A stretch of DNA of 64,000 nt, from contig NZ_AUMW01000003.1 in assembly GCF_000430885.1 (NCBI RefSeq), forward strand, positions 1 to 64,000, written 5' to 3'. Each line of letters starts with the position of its first letter. The stretch's first letter is position 1. The notes below the pieces were generated by a model that did no database searches, was not told the DNA's origin, and saw only the letters and a program-made list of their open reading frames with translations. The DNA is from Desulfotruncus alcoholivorax DSM 16058. GTDB taxonomy: Bacteria > Bacillota > Desulfotomaculia > Desulfotomaculales > Desulfallaceae. A program made the translations under genes and the position numbers. Below, one piece after another: positions 9,063 through 17,569 of the stretch.

Positions 9063-9986
9063 ATGGATCAGTTTGACGTAGCCATAATAGGTGGCGGCCC
9101 GGCTGGACTGGCCGCAGGAATATATGCATCAAGAGCAGCTTTAAAAACAGTTTTAATAGAAAAAGGAATGCCCGGAGGCCTGGCTGCAAGCACAGAAATG
9201 ATAGAAAACTATCCAGGTTTTGCCCAAGGTATCGGCGGGCCGGAACTGGCAATGCAAATGGATGCCCAGGCGCGTAAATTTGGGCTGCAAGTAAAATCAG
9301 CCAATGTTGAAACGATAACTCCCTCAGATACCGGGTTTCGCATTATAACAGATGACGAAGAGATACTTGCTAAAACTGTAATTGTAGCAACCGGAGCCCA
9401 GCCGCAAAAATTAGCGATTCCCGGAGAAAATGAATTCCACGGGCGTGGTGTATCCTATTGCGCAACGTGCGACGGCGCATTCTTTAAAGACAAGATTGTC
9501 GCTGTTGTCGGTGGCGGTGACTCTGCCGTAGAAGAAGCTCTTTATCTTACCAAGTTTGCCCAAAAAGTATACATAATTCATCGCAGGGATGAATTAAGGG
9601 CAACCAAAATACTGCAACAAAGGGCAAAGGATAACGGTAAAATTTCTTTCCTGTGGAATACAGTAGTTGAACAAATTAACGGCGAAGCAACGGTCAAAGA
9701 AATAAATATCAAAGATGTCCGCAGTGGCGAAAAGAAATCACTCCAAGTGGACGGCATATTTATTTATGTCGGCACCCGTCCTGTGACTGAAACACTAAAA
9801 GGTCTTATTGATCTTGACGAACGAAACTATATATTAACAGATGAAAATATGTGCACTTCAAGGCCAGGCATTTTTGCAGCAGGAGACGTTCGGAAAAAAT
9901 CTCTGAGGCAAGTTGTAACCGCAGTCGCTGACGGAGCAATTGCCGCCGTATCTGCTGAAAAATACCTTGAAAAACTAAAGCCATAA
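9063..9986 (+). CDS. trxB: Thioredoxin reductase (NAD(P)H, FAD)
   Basis: Flavoprotein that reduces thioredoxin-like proteins, cytosolic, 307 residues. FAD site GGGPAGLAAGIYASR (10-24), redox disulfide Cys133-Cys136 in SYCATCDGAFF, pyridine nucleotide site GGGDSAVEEAL (150-160) and the C-terminal FAD motif GIFAAGDVR are in the usual order. After HRR the helix reads DELRATKILQQRA. Start ATG at 9063 after GGAGGT. Monocistronic, with its own promoter and terminator. No thioredoxin gene is adjacent. Confidence 0.94.
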   Translation: MDQFDVAIIGGGPAGLAAGIYASRAALKTVLIEKGMPGGLAASTEMIENYPGFAQGIGGPELAMQMDAQARKFGLQVKSANVETITPSDTGFRIITDDEEILAKTVIVATGAQPQKLAIPGENEFHGRGVSYCATCDGAFFKDKIVAVVGGGDSAVEEALYLTKFAQKVYIIHRRDELRATKILQQRAKDNGKISFLWNTVVEQINGEATVKEINIKDVRSGEKKSLQVDGIFIYVGTRPVTETLKGLIDLDERNYILTDENMCTSRPGIFAAGDVRKKSLRQVVTAVADGAIAAVSAEKYLEKLKP

Positions 9987-9995
9987 AAAAGAATA

Positions 9996-10015
9996 GCTGT
10001 ATCCAAGGATACAGC
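9996..10015 (+). terminator. Hairpin after trxB
   Basis: GCTGTATCC (9996-10004) and GGATACAGC (10007-10015) form a 9-bp stem just after the trxB stop. There is no T tract, so it may be an mRNA-stabilising hairpin. The region 10016-10282 has no gene. Confidence 0.45.
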
Positions 10016-10157
10016 GGAGAAAGGGAGAGGAGATTAGGTTATCATCAACTTGATAGTTTTATTGTATTTGGAAAAGCCGATATTTAAAACAATTATCTCT
10101 TAAATGGCCAAAATTAAGACGTTAATGGATAAATAACCTATATATTGGTTCTTTAAA

Positions 10158-10189
10158 GCCTTCTAGGTAATATAGAAGGCCTTTATTTT
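10158..10189 (+). terminator. Rho-independent terminator upstream of meaB
   Basis: GCCTTCTA (10158-10165) pairs with TAGAAGGC (10173-10180), followed by CTTTATTTTT. It ends transcription coming from the trxB side. Confidence 0.75.
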
Positions 10190-10282
10190 TAAAATCAGCT
10201 GTTCAGACAGGAATTTAACCTTTGACCGACGAATTTATACTATATTAAAAAGGTTTAGAATATTTGATCAGGAGGCCTCTTT

Positions 10283-11239
10283 ATGAAGGATTTGTTCGAT
10301 CGATTCAACGCCAAAGAAACCCGGGCCCTTGCCCGCCTGATCTCACTGCTCGAAAACGAAGACCCGCAGCACGAAGAAATTTTAAAAAAAATTTTTCAGC
10401 AAACAGGGCGGGCTTACGTTATCGGTTTTACCGGTTCACCTGGAGCAGGTAAAAGTTCGCTTGTGGATCAAATAGTAAAAAAAATTCGCCAACAACAACA
10501 AACCGTCGGGATAATCGCAGTGGACCCCACCAGTCCGTTTACAGGTGGTGCCCTTTTGGGCGATCGGATTAGAATGCAGGAACACGCTCTGGATAAAGGC
10601 GTTTTTATAAGGAGCATGGGTACCAGAGGTAGTCTGGGAGGCCTGGCTAAGACCACTAAAGACGTGGTCAAAGTGATGGATGCTTTTGGCTTTGATTGGG
10701 TTATCATCGAAACGGTAGGTGTAGGTCAGGCGGAGTATGATATAATCCATGTAGCAGACACAACAATCGTAGTTTTAACCCCGGGCGCCGGCGACTCCAT
10801 TCAAACGATAAAGGCCGGGATTATGGAAATTGCAGATGTATTTGCCATTAATAAATGCGACTTACCCGGTGCCGACAGGGTGGCCGCCGAGGTGGAAATT
10901 ATGCTTGATCACCAGTGTGACCAAAACAAATGGAGGCCTCCGGTAAAGCTGGTCTCCTCGTTAACAGGGCAGGGAATAGACGATTTATTGAAATCAATCA
11001 AAGAACACCGTTCTTATTTAGAAGTAAATAACCTAATAAACAAGAAACGTGCTGAAAGAACCAAGGCTGAAACCCTGGACATTGTTAACTATAAATGGCA
11101 GAATAAAGTTTACAAACAGTTAAGTTTGCCGGGGAAGGTTAATGATCTTTTGGAACAGGTAACCCAAAAGCAAATCGACCCCTATACCGCAGCATATTCC
11201 ATACTGGATTATGTTGCTAAAAAAGCCACGGGAGAATAA
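10283..11239 (+). CDS. meaB: MeaB/ArgK-type GTPase, methylmalonyl-CoA mutase chaperone
   Basis: A 318-residue G3E-family GTPase of the MeaB group, which protects and reloads adenosylcobalamin in methylmalonyl-CoA mutase. Walker A GSPGAGKSS is at residues 51-59; VDPTSPFTGGALLGDRIRM is the hallmark segment after it, followed by METVGVGQ-type Walker B (VIIETVGVGQAE) and base-recognition NKCD. Start ATG at 10283 after AGGAGG. The mutase subunits are encoded about 29 kb away (39690-41780), not next to meaB. An 88-codon gene follows after 2 bases and is probably co-transcribed. Confidence 0.93.
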   Translation: MKDLFDRFNAKETRALARLISLLENEDPQHEEILKKIFQQTGRAYVIGFTGSPGAGKSSLVDQIVKKIRQQQQTVGIIAVDPTSPFTGGALLGDRIRMQEHALDKGVFIRSMGTRGSLGGLAKTTKDVVKVMDAFGFDWVIIETVGVGQAEYDIIHVADTTIVVLTPGAGDSIQTIKAGIMEIADVFAINKCDLPGADRVAAEVEIMLDHQCDQNKWRPPVKLVSSLTGQGIDDLLKSIKEHRSYLEVNNLINKKRAERTKAETLDIVNYKWQNKVYKQLSLPGKVNDLLEQVTQKQIDPYTAAYSILDYVAKKATGE

Positions 11240-11241
11240 TC

Positions 11242-11508
11242 ATGACCCTTAACCAGGAAAAATCAACGGATGTCTCAACTTCCACACCCGAAACCATTAT
11301 TCAATTGTTGGCCAGTATAGTTGAAGAATTGGACCGGGCCAGGAACAATAATCAGCCGGAAAATTACTGTGCTTTTTTACACGGCCAAATTTCAGGCATA
11401 GCTATCGCGTTAAGAACACTCTTTCCCGGTCCTGGAAATTTGGGAGAAAAAGCTGCATTAATTTTACGCCCGGTGATAACTGAGCATAAATGTGATTGCC
11501 ATAACTAA
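11242..11508 (+). CDS. Hypothetical protein downstream of meaB
   Basis: I do not recognise this 88-residue protein. It begins 2 bases after the meaB stop and so is likely in the same transcript. The N-terminus is Ser/Thr-rich and polar, the middle is a predicted helix (TIIQLLASIVEELDRARN), then FLHGQISGIAIALRTLF, and the C-terminus ends in HKCDCHN, with two Cys and two His that could bind metal. There is no signal peptide. The ribosome site is weak, which suggests coupling to meaB. Confidence 0.65.
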   Translation: MTLNQEKSTDVSTSTPETIIQLLASIVEELDRARNNNQPENYCAFLHGQISGIAIALRTLFPGPGNLGEKAALILRPVITEHKCDCHN

Positions 11509-11520
11509 AAACTAAGTCTA

Positions 11521-12312
11521 TCATTCATTCTTTTTTGCTGGCGCCGGGCCAGCGACATGGATGTATATTTTTTCATTTGGAATATAAATTAAGCTATTTA
11601 GGCCCCTACTATTAAAACTTTCCAACAACCGGCCTTTTCTGACCAGTACAGGCCGGTTGTTTTCCTTTTCAATTGCCATACCGCAGGTTACCAAGCAAGT
11701 ATTGTATTTTAAAGCTGCTTCCAGCACTGAGCGTGGTGGAGACCAGTTAAACAGCAACTGATTAACATCATGCTCTATATTTCCAATAAAAATATAAATT
11801 ATCGAATTCTTCATAAACCAGTTTTTGTTATTCTCATTATTTTGAAATTCATTAGCATGCTTGACAATATATGCAATTTGTCTCTCACCGCGGGCTGCAA
11901 TGGAGTATTCTATTTTTATAGTAATATTACAGTTTTCGCGCAAGTAACCGGAGGCAATGCATAATTGGCCCTGGGCAGTTAAAGGTTGATCATTGCTTTT
12001 AAGCTTTTGAACCAATAGGGGGAATCCTTCTACTTGTTCTAATAATTGAAGATCCGCGCCAATTGCGGCAGTTATCAGTGAATTACTGCCGAATTTAGCT
12101 TCACCAGTGATTTCACCCAGGGCCATTTCTTCCCGTGCTCTGTACCAGTGGTATGCGGCCATAGGAACATTCATTGAGGGTTCAACGCCCCGTCCAAACG
12201 CGACCCCACCACCATGTCCTGCTTTTATTAATTTTAAATTTTCTTCTAACCAAGCTCTCCCCATTATCTTTTCAAAAGAATTTATTGAATCTGCCATTAA
12301 TATTTCCCTCAT
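11521..12312 (-). CDS. Conserved-looking hypothetical protein
   Basis: I cannot assign this 263-residue protein. The start ATG at 12312 has GGAGGA at the right distance; the frame remains open upstream but reads into low-complexity sequence that overlaps the dinG start. Early residues are HGGGVAFGRGVEPSMNVPMAAYHWYRAREEMALGE, a Gly/His-rich segment, and near the C-terminus VTCGMAIEKENNRPVLVRKGRLLESF looks like a ligand or catalytic loop. No signal peptide or membrane segment is seen. It is convergent with the meaB operon and divergent from dinG, 87 bases away. Confidence 0.7.
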   Translation of the reverse strand: MREILMADSINSFEKIMGRAWLEENLKLIKAGHGGGVAFGRGVEPSMNVPMAAYHWYRAREEMALGEITGEAKFGSNSLITAAIGADLQLLEQVEGFPLLVQKLKSNDQPLTAQGQLCIASGYLRENCNITIKIEYSIAARGERQIAYIVKHANEFQNNENNKNWFMKNSIIYIFIGNIEHDVNQLLFNWSPPRSVLEAALKYNTCLVTCGMAIEKENNRPVLVRKGRLLESFNSRGLNSLIYIPNEKIYIHVAGPAPAKKNE

Positions 12313-12399
12313 AGATTTCCTCCGTTTATAAACGTTAAAGGATAACAATCGTCTTCCAAGAATAATACAACATACGGATAAAATCAGGAAGTGAAAAAT

Positions 12400-15171
12400 A
12401 TGAATAATTATATTGTTTGCGACCTTGAAACCACCGGGCTTGACGCCCAAAAAGATAAGATTATTGAAATTGCTATGATTAAAGTTAAAGATTATCAAAT
12501 AGTTGAGACTTATCAAACCTTAATTAACCCGGGAATAAAACTACCTCTTAGGATTACCCGGTTAACGGGAATTACTGACCTTGAGCTTGAAGCCAGTCCC
12601 ACTATTAACGAAGTTTTGCCTGACATCATTAGTTTTATCGATGAAATTCCAATGGTGGGACATAATGTTGAGTTTGACAGATCTTTTCTGACCTGCTCAA
12701 TAGGCCATCTACCATTCTCAGCTTATTTAGACACATACGAGCTAACCAAAATACTTTTCCCGCATCTTAGCGATTATAGTCTATCCGGCTTGGCAAGTCA
12801 GCTTAATTTTAATCACCAGCCTTGCCACAGAGCAATGGATGATACCATAGCCACCGTTGAATTACTCTCGGCATTATTTGCGCGCGCCGGCAAACTGGAT
12901 TCGACCGTTTTAAAACACCTTATAGTACTTTTGAGAGCCGGGAATTCCCCATGGTTTGAAGTTTTAGAGAAATTACCCGCTAATGTAACTGAAAATGATG
13001 AACCGCTGTTTGAAAATCATTTGGCAATCAATATTAACCCCGAAGTTAAAAGAGACAGTCAGATAGAGTTACCAGATAGGAATATTGAATACTATCTTGG
13101 TAAGGAAGGGCAGCTAGCAAAAAAATTACCTAATTACAAATTAAGACCTGGCCAGGTTAAAATGGCAAAAATTATCACGGAGACGCTGAAAGAAAAGAAA
13201 GTGTGTTTTATCGAAGCATGGACGGGAACAGGAAAAACGATAGCGTATTTACTGCCAACTTTATTATGGGCCATAAAAACAAAGCAGCAGGCAGTTATAT
13301 CAACAAATACTATTAACCTTCAAGAACAAATCAGGCACCAAGATATACCTTTACTCCAGAACATGCTTAACATTGACACTGGTTTTGCATTTTTAAAAGG
13401 CAGACAAAATTATCTTTGCCTCAGACGTTTTTTTAATATCATTTCAAGCATTAGCATTAACACATACGACCCCAGTGCCATCATATTTTTTTCAAGGATA
13501 TTGATTTGGCTGCAGGATACCAAAAACGGTGATAAAAGCGAATTAAATGTCACGGGTCCGGAAAACTATTACTGGTTACGGGTTTGTTCCGATGCCGAAT
13601 TATGCTTTGGTAACTCATGCACGTGGCAAAGCAGCTGTTTCATCTCCCGGGCCAGGCAACAAGCTGAAATTTCACCCGTAGTAATTACCAATCATTCTTT
13701 GCTTTTTTCCGATCTGGTTGCTGATGTAAAAATACTGCCATCTTATAACGCCCTTGTCATAGATGAAGCCCACCATCTTGAAGAAGCGGCAAATATTTAT
13801 CTGGGTAAAAAGATTTCATTTATTGAATTAAACCACTGGTTATTGTCAGTAAGCAAGTACTTTCAAAATGCATATACGAAATTGTTAAATTTTAATAATA
13901 ATGAACTAAAAAAATTACTCTTGGCAGCTTACAATGCCATAAAGGAATTACAATCAGCTATCAAAACATTTGTCCAACATTTTATTGGAACAAGCACAGA
14001 GCATTTTGGTCATAAAACAGGAATTGGTATAACCAAAGTACGTCTCAGCCAGGACTCCGAAATAGTCCAGACAACCCAAGCGGATTACTTTAATTTAATT
14101 TTCCACTTAAAAAGTCTAAAGTCACAAATCAAAGCTATAATCGATGTGTTTGGTTTCCAACCCTCACCAGATCAAATGCTTGAAAGTTTTAACCATGCTG
14201 ATTTGCGCATCATGCTGGATAAAATAAATACATTCCAAGAGGATTTTTCATTAATTTGGGAAAGCACACCGGATAATTATGTTTGCTGGGCGGAAATATC
14301 CGAAGGTTCGATCCACCCTGAAATGAACTGTATATTCTATGCCACGCCAATTGAAATTGGGGACCTGTTAAATGAAAAACTTTTTAAAAAAGCAAAAGGT
14401 ATCGTATTTACCTCGGCCACATTATCGGTAAACCAAAAATTTGACCATCTTATTAAGCAATGGGGTCTGGAAAGCCTGCCACCCAACCAATTGGAAACTG
14501 TAATAGTGAATTCGCCCTTTAATTTTGATCAACAGTGTTTTTTATCTGTAATAGAAAACTTGCCCCAATATAATGCAGAAGAAAAACTATACACAGAAGC
14601 AATTGCAAAAGCAATTTATTCACTAACAGAACGTCTGGGTGGAAGGACACTGGTTCTTTTCACATCACATTCTATGTTAAAAGCAATATACAATCGAACC
14701 AAACCGTTATTTGACCATGCAGGCATATGCTTGCTGGGTCATAAAATAGACGGAGGTAGAACAAAGTTGGTTCGTGAATTTAAAAAAGGGGAGAATAATG
14801 TTTTATTCGGCGCCTCAAGTTTTTGGGAGGGTTTGGACATACCAGGTAATTCTTTAGCCCAAGTTATCATTGTTAAGCTTCCTTTTAGCCCCCCCAATGA
14901 GCCAATAATGCAAGCTAAAATGGAAAGATTAAACCAGCCGGAATTTAACAGTTTTTATGAACTAAGTTTACCTAGAGCAGTTATTCGCTTCAAACAAGGT
15001 TTTGGCAGATTAATTAGGAGTGAAGGGGACCGGGGACTGGTGGTAGTGCTTGATGGACGTATCACTTCAAAAAAATATGGAAAAGTATTTTTGAACTCTT
15101 TACCCATAAAATCATATCTATCAGGTGAATTGGATGCGGTTATAAAGAAGATATCTGGCTGGTTAATTTAA
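12400..15171 (+). CDS. dinG: DinG-family helicase with N-terminal DnaQ-like exonuclease
   Basis: A two-part DNA repair enzyme, 923 residues. Residues 1-160 form a DEDDh 3'-5' exonuclease domain: DLETTG (8-13), GHNVEFD, and HRAMDDT with the catalytic His and Asp. Residues about 245-923 are an XPD/DinG superfamily 2 helicase: Walker A EAWTGTGKT (272-280), DEAH box at 455-458, and C-terminal QGFGRLIRSEGDRG. Four cysteines (340, then 402, 407, 413 spaced x4, x5) match the 4Fe-4S ligands of E. coli DinG. The Firmicute DinG proteins best known to me have lost the cluster. Start ATG at 12400 after AGGAAG; an in-frame GTG lies 9 bases upstream. Confidence 0.92.
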   Translation: MNNYIVCDLETTGLDAQKDKIIEIAMIKVKDYQIVETYQTLINPGIKLPLRITRLTGITDLELEASPTINEVLPDIISFIDEIPMVGHNVEFDRSFLTCSIGHLPFSAYLDTYELTKILFPHLSDYSLSGLASQLNFNHQPCHRAMDDTIATVELLSALFARAGKLDSTVLKHLIVLLRAGNSPWFEVLEKLPANVTENDEPLFENHLAININPEVKRDSQIELPDRNIEYYLGKEGQLAKKLPNYKLRPGQVKMAKIITETLKEKKVCFIEAWTGTGKTIAYLLPTLLWAIKTKQQAVISTNTINLQEQIRHQDIPLLQNMLNIDTGFAFLKGRQNYLCLRRFFNIISSISINTYDPSAIIFFSRILIWLQDTKNGDKSELNVTGPENYYWLRVCSDAELCFGNSCTWQSSCFISRARQQAEISPVVITNHSLLFSDLVADVKILPSYNALVIDEAHHLEEAANIYLGKKISFIELNHWLLSVSKYFQNAYTKLLNFNNNELKKLLLAAYNAIKELQSAIKTFVQHFIGTSTEHFGHKTGIGITKVRLSQDSEIVQTTQADYFNLIFHLKSLKSQIKAIIDVFGFQPSPDQMLESFNHADLRIMLDKINTFQEDFSLIWESTPDNYVCWAEISEGSIHPEMNCIFYATPIEIGDLLNEKLFKKAKGIVFTSATLSVNQKFDHLIKQWGLESLPPNQLETVIVNSPFNFDQQCFLSVIENLPQYNAEEKLYTEAIAKAIYSLTERLGGRTLVLFTSHSMLKAIYNRTKPLFDHAGICLLGHKIDGGRTKLVREFKKGENNVLFGASSFWEGLDIPGNSLAQVIIVKLPFSPPNEPIMQAKMERLNQPEFNSFYELSLPRAVIRFKQGFGRLIRSEGDRGLVVVLDGRITSKKYGKVFLNSLPIKSYLSGELDAVIKKISGWLI

Positions 15172-15245
15172 CCATTTAATAATTCAAAGCACATCCTAAC
15201 CTTTACACCATATATTAATATAAAACGCGAAGGAGTGTGAGAGAA

Positions 15246-15311
15246 TTGAAGGTATATTTCGTGCGCCTTCCTTCTTTTCTACGTAATTGGTTAATGAAAA
15301 TTATAAAGTAG
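15246..15311 (+). CDS. spoVM: SpoVM, stage V sporulation membrane-curvature peptide
   Basis: A 21-codon gene starting at TTG 15246 after GAAGGAGTG and ending TAG 15311. The peptide MKVYFVRLPSFLRNWLMKII-K aligns from the first residue with B. subtilis SpoVM (MKFYTIKLPKFLGG...). The Met-Lys-x-Tyr start, the Lys/Arg-Leu-Pro at 7-9 with the key Pro9, and Phe-Leu at 11-12 are kept. SpoVM is an amphipathic helix that recognises the convex forespore membrane, anchors SpoIVA and blocks FtsH. This copy is five residues shorter than the 26-residue Bacillus peptide. It is a single gene with its own terminator. It is easily missed by gene callers. Confidence 0.88.
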   Translation: MKVYFVRLPSFLRNWLMKIIK

Positions 15312-15312
15312 G

Positions 15313-15344
15313 GAGAAGCAGGTAAAAACCTGCTTCTCTTTTTT
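15313..15344 (+). terminator. Terminator of spoVM
   Basis: GAGAAGCAGGT (15313-15323) pairs with ACCTGCTTCTC (15328-15338), followed by six T. It is a textbook Rho-independent terminator immediately behind spoVM. Confidence 0.9.
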
Positions 15345-15419
15345 AGACTTGTTTATCAAATAGTCCAACAAAACATATACTATTATACCGATTTATACCG
15401 ATACCACGGAGGTGAAAAA

Positions 15420-15512
15420 ATGACCCGCAAAACTAATCTCCGTTTAATCATCGGAATAATAACTATTACAGCTGGGATAATTTTGTATGTCATATCTTTG
15501 TTAAAACTATAA
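15420..15512 (+). CDS. Small single-pass membrane protein (30 aa)
   Basis: ATG at 15420 follows a strong GGAGGTG site with 6-base spacing and encodes 30 residues ending at TAA 15512. The N-terminus MTRKTNLR is basic, and LIIGIITITAGIILYVISLL is one membrane helix. Function unknown. It is convergent with the membrane protein gene at 15520-15918, 7 bases away. Confidence 0.6.
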   Translation: MTRKTNLRLIIGIITITAGIILYVISLLKL

Positions 15513-15519
15513 TTATTTC

Positions 15520-15918
15520 TTACCTAGAAAGTCCAACCCCCAAAATTCCTCCAATGGCTCCTGAAACTATTGATATTAATGCTTTCTTAATGGTATAGAT
15601 AAAACCTACCCCCAGGCCCATAAAAAATTTAGCTACTAACCAGCTAATCAATACAAACATCAATGCCACCATCACACCATGCAAAAAACCCTTATAAGCA
15701 GCTTCCTTGGCCGCAACAATACTTCCGGCAAATATGCTGAAATAAAACAGTGAAGCAGACGTTCGTGGTAAAGATGCCTCGGACAACGATGTCAAATGAT
15801 ATGCTGTACCCATTAAGGCACAACCTATTACTGTTATTATCAATGCTGCAACTAAACCTTTCAAAACAGCATTCGCACTCAAAAACGCCCCTGTTTTTTG
15901 TTCCCGCATGGCGGCCAT
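15520..15918 (-). CDS. TIGR04086/YrzE-like small membrane protein
   Basis: A 132-residue integral membrane protein with four hydrophobic segments (about 20-40, 55-75, 82-102 and 108-130) and a short polar N-terminus. The Gly/Ala-rich pattern and length fit the TIGR04086 (DUF3792, B. subtilis YrzE) family of Firmicute membrane proteins of unknown role. Start ATG at 15918 follows GGGAGGTGAC. An upstream 44-codon gene on the same strand is separated by a terminator. Confidence 0.75.
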   Translation of the reverse strand: MAAMREQKTGAFLSANAVLKGLVAALIITVIGCALMGTAYHLTSLSEASLPRTSASLFYFSIFAGSIVAAKEAAYKGFLHGVMVALMFVLISWLVAKFFMGLGVGFIYTIKKALISIVSGAIGGILGVGLSR

Positions 15919-15980
15919 ATCCAGTCACCTCCCGTTTATCATCATTTTTATGTAATAAACTTAGTATTATACCAATTTAA

Positions 15981-16006
15981 AAACCGGCTTGGCACCGGTT
16001 TTTTTT
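15981..16006. terminator. Bidirectional terminator
   Basis: AAACCGG (15981-15987) and CCGGTTT (15995-16001) with T runs on both strands. On the minus strand it directly follows the 44-codon gene ending at 16005. Confidence 0.7.
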
Positions 16007-16139
16007 AATTCTTTTCGTGATCAGTAAAATCCCTGTCCCAACGGCCATCCAAATTTATCATAGTTGCTGAGCCGGTTGGCTCTTCCACAAAGGATTCCTT
16101 CTCCCCGATTAATTTTTTTTGCTTTGTTTTTTTTGCCAT
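16005..16139 (-). CDS. Small hypothetical protein (44 aa)
   Basis: ATG at 16139 is preceded by AGGAGGT at good spacing and reads 44 codons to TAA, with a terminator behind. The N-terminal third is very basic (MAKKTKQKKLIGEKE); the rest, TMINLDGRWDRDFTDHEKN, is acidic and may bind a partner. I know no family for it. The good ribosome site and terminator argue for a real gene. Confidence 0.55.
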   Translation of the reverse strand: MAKKTKQKKLIGEKESFVEEPTGSATMINLDGRWDRDFTDHEKN

Positions 16140-16305
16140 TAGCTACAACCTCCTGAGGAATTTATCTAACATGAAATATAAATCTACTTTATTTACATCC
16201 TATTTTTTTGTAATTTGTCAATTATATTCGCAATATGTTTTATTATTTTATGGTTCTACTGGTAGGGTTTGGGATTAACAAGATAGAAATTATTATTATC
16301 CAAAC

Positions 16306-17418
16306 ATGAAAGGGGCGTGGTTTGGGGTGAAAGAATTGTTTAAGCACTTAAAAAGTTTTAAAGCTAACGTATTTATTCTTTGCAGTTTGGCATTGATCCT
16401 GGAAACAGTAGGTTCAAACAAAAGTGCGATAAAAATTGTAAACCGGGCACTGGCCAAGGATCCCCGTAATAGAGAATTAAATTTACAAGCGAGCCGGTTA
16501 AATCTAAAAGGGGGGCAGGTCGATCAAGCGGTAACGCATTGGAAAAAAGCTGCAGGACCCGAAAACATTGGCAGTTTTTTGTACTGGTTGGATAAAACAA
16601 AAAAAGCCAACATAGTTGGCAAGGAAACTCATAACAACAACCATAAAAATAACAACCCGTGGGATGATTTGGCAGGTGTAGTAAGAAAATGGCCGGTGAA
16701 ACAGCCGGTATTAAACGATGTTGGGCTGGGATTACTTGAAAGGGGCTATGTTAATGAAGCATTGCAAATATTTTTGCAAGATCTGAAAAACAGCAAAAAT
16801 GATTCCAATTTGTTGTTTAACACCGCTTTGGCTTATAGTAAACTGGACAACCACACTACAGCGCTAGAATATTATATTGAGGCTCAAAGCGCGGGGTTAA
16901 ACAGCCTTGAACTATTAAATAATAAAGGGTACAGTTTATTTTGTTTAAACAGGTTTGAGGAAGCGCAAACGTGCTACGAACTGGCTCGCGGGCTTGCTCC
17001 CAATGATTATATCGTATTAAACAATTTGGCAGCCTGTTATGTTAAAACAAACCAGCTGGACAAAGCTGAGAGTTGCTTTATTGCTGCTGTAAAGAACAAT
17101 CCCGGCGATGCTCTATTAATCAATAATTTAGCCATGTGCCAGGAAATCAAGGGCAAGTCAAAGGAAGCCATAAGACAATACGAAAAAGCTTATTCAATTG
17201 AAAGAGATGCAGGTAATCAAAACAAAATATTAAAAAACAAGATTCATTGCCTGATAAAACATAATAGATACGAAGATGCATTGGATCTATGTGAATTAAT
17301 TTTATCAAAATACGACGATATTGAGATCTGGGGAATCCAAGCAGACTTGCTAAATGAACTGGGAAGGACAAGTGAGGCTGCTGCAAGCTACCGAAAAGCG
17401 TTGGGTTTAGCAGGCTAA
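16306..17418 (+). CDS. Tetratricopeptide repeat protein
   Basis: A 370-residue cytosolic protein built of TPR units, which make helical scaffolds for protein binding. Repeats are clearest at the C-terminal two thirds: ERGYVNEALQIFLQDLK, TALEYYIEAQSAG, FEEAQTCYELARGLAPND, LDKAESCFIAAVKNNPGD, SKEAIRQYEKAYSIE, YEDALDLCELIL and TSEAAASYRKALGLA. ATG at 16306 has a poor ribosome site; GTG at 16327, after AAAGGGG, is a possible alternative. Single gene with its own terminator. The partner is unknown. Confidence 0.85.
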   Translation: MKGAWFGVKELFKHLKSFKANVFILCSLALILETVGSNKSAIKIVNRALAKDPRNRELNLQASRLNLKGGQVDQAVTHWKKAAGPENIGSFLYWLDKTKKANIVGKETHNNNHKNNNPWDDLAGVVRKWPVKQPVLNDVGLGLLERGYVNEALQIFLQDLKNSKNDSNLLFNTALAYSKLDNHTTALEYYIEAQSAGLNSLELLNNKGYSLFCLNRFEEAQTCYELARGLAPNDYIVLNNLAACYVKTNQLDKAESCFIAAVKNNPGDALLINNLAMCQEIKGKSKEAIRQYEKAYSIERDAGNQNKILKNKIHCLIKHNRYEDALDLCELILSKYDDIEIWGIQADLLNELGRTSEAAASYRKALGLAG

Positions 17419-17422
17419 ATCA

Positions 17423-17449
17423 CGGGTGCGAAAAAGCACCCGCTTTTTG
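17423..17449 (+). terminator. Terminator of the TPR gene
   Basis: CGGGTGC (17423-17429) pairs with GCACCCG (17436-17442), followed by CTTTTTG. It is 5 bases after the TPR gene stop. Confidence 0.85.
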
Positions 17450-17569
17450 TTTATTATTTTTTGCAGGACGAACCGCAAAAATAGAGAAATAATTTAAAGT
17501 ATAAATGTCGAGTTATAATATTTTAATGTAATATATGTTAGTTTTTTAAAAGGAGCGAGATAGAGATAT

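Noticed and set aside
12313-12516. N-terminal extension of the hypothetical protein at 11521-12312
   Set aside because: The extension is low-complexity, overlaps the dinG start and passes over the clear GGAGGA ribosome site of ATG 12312.
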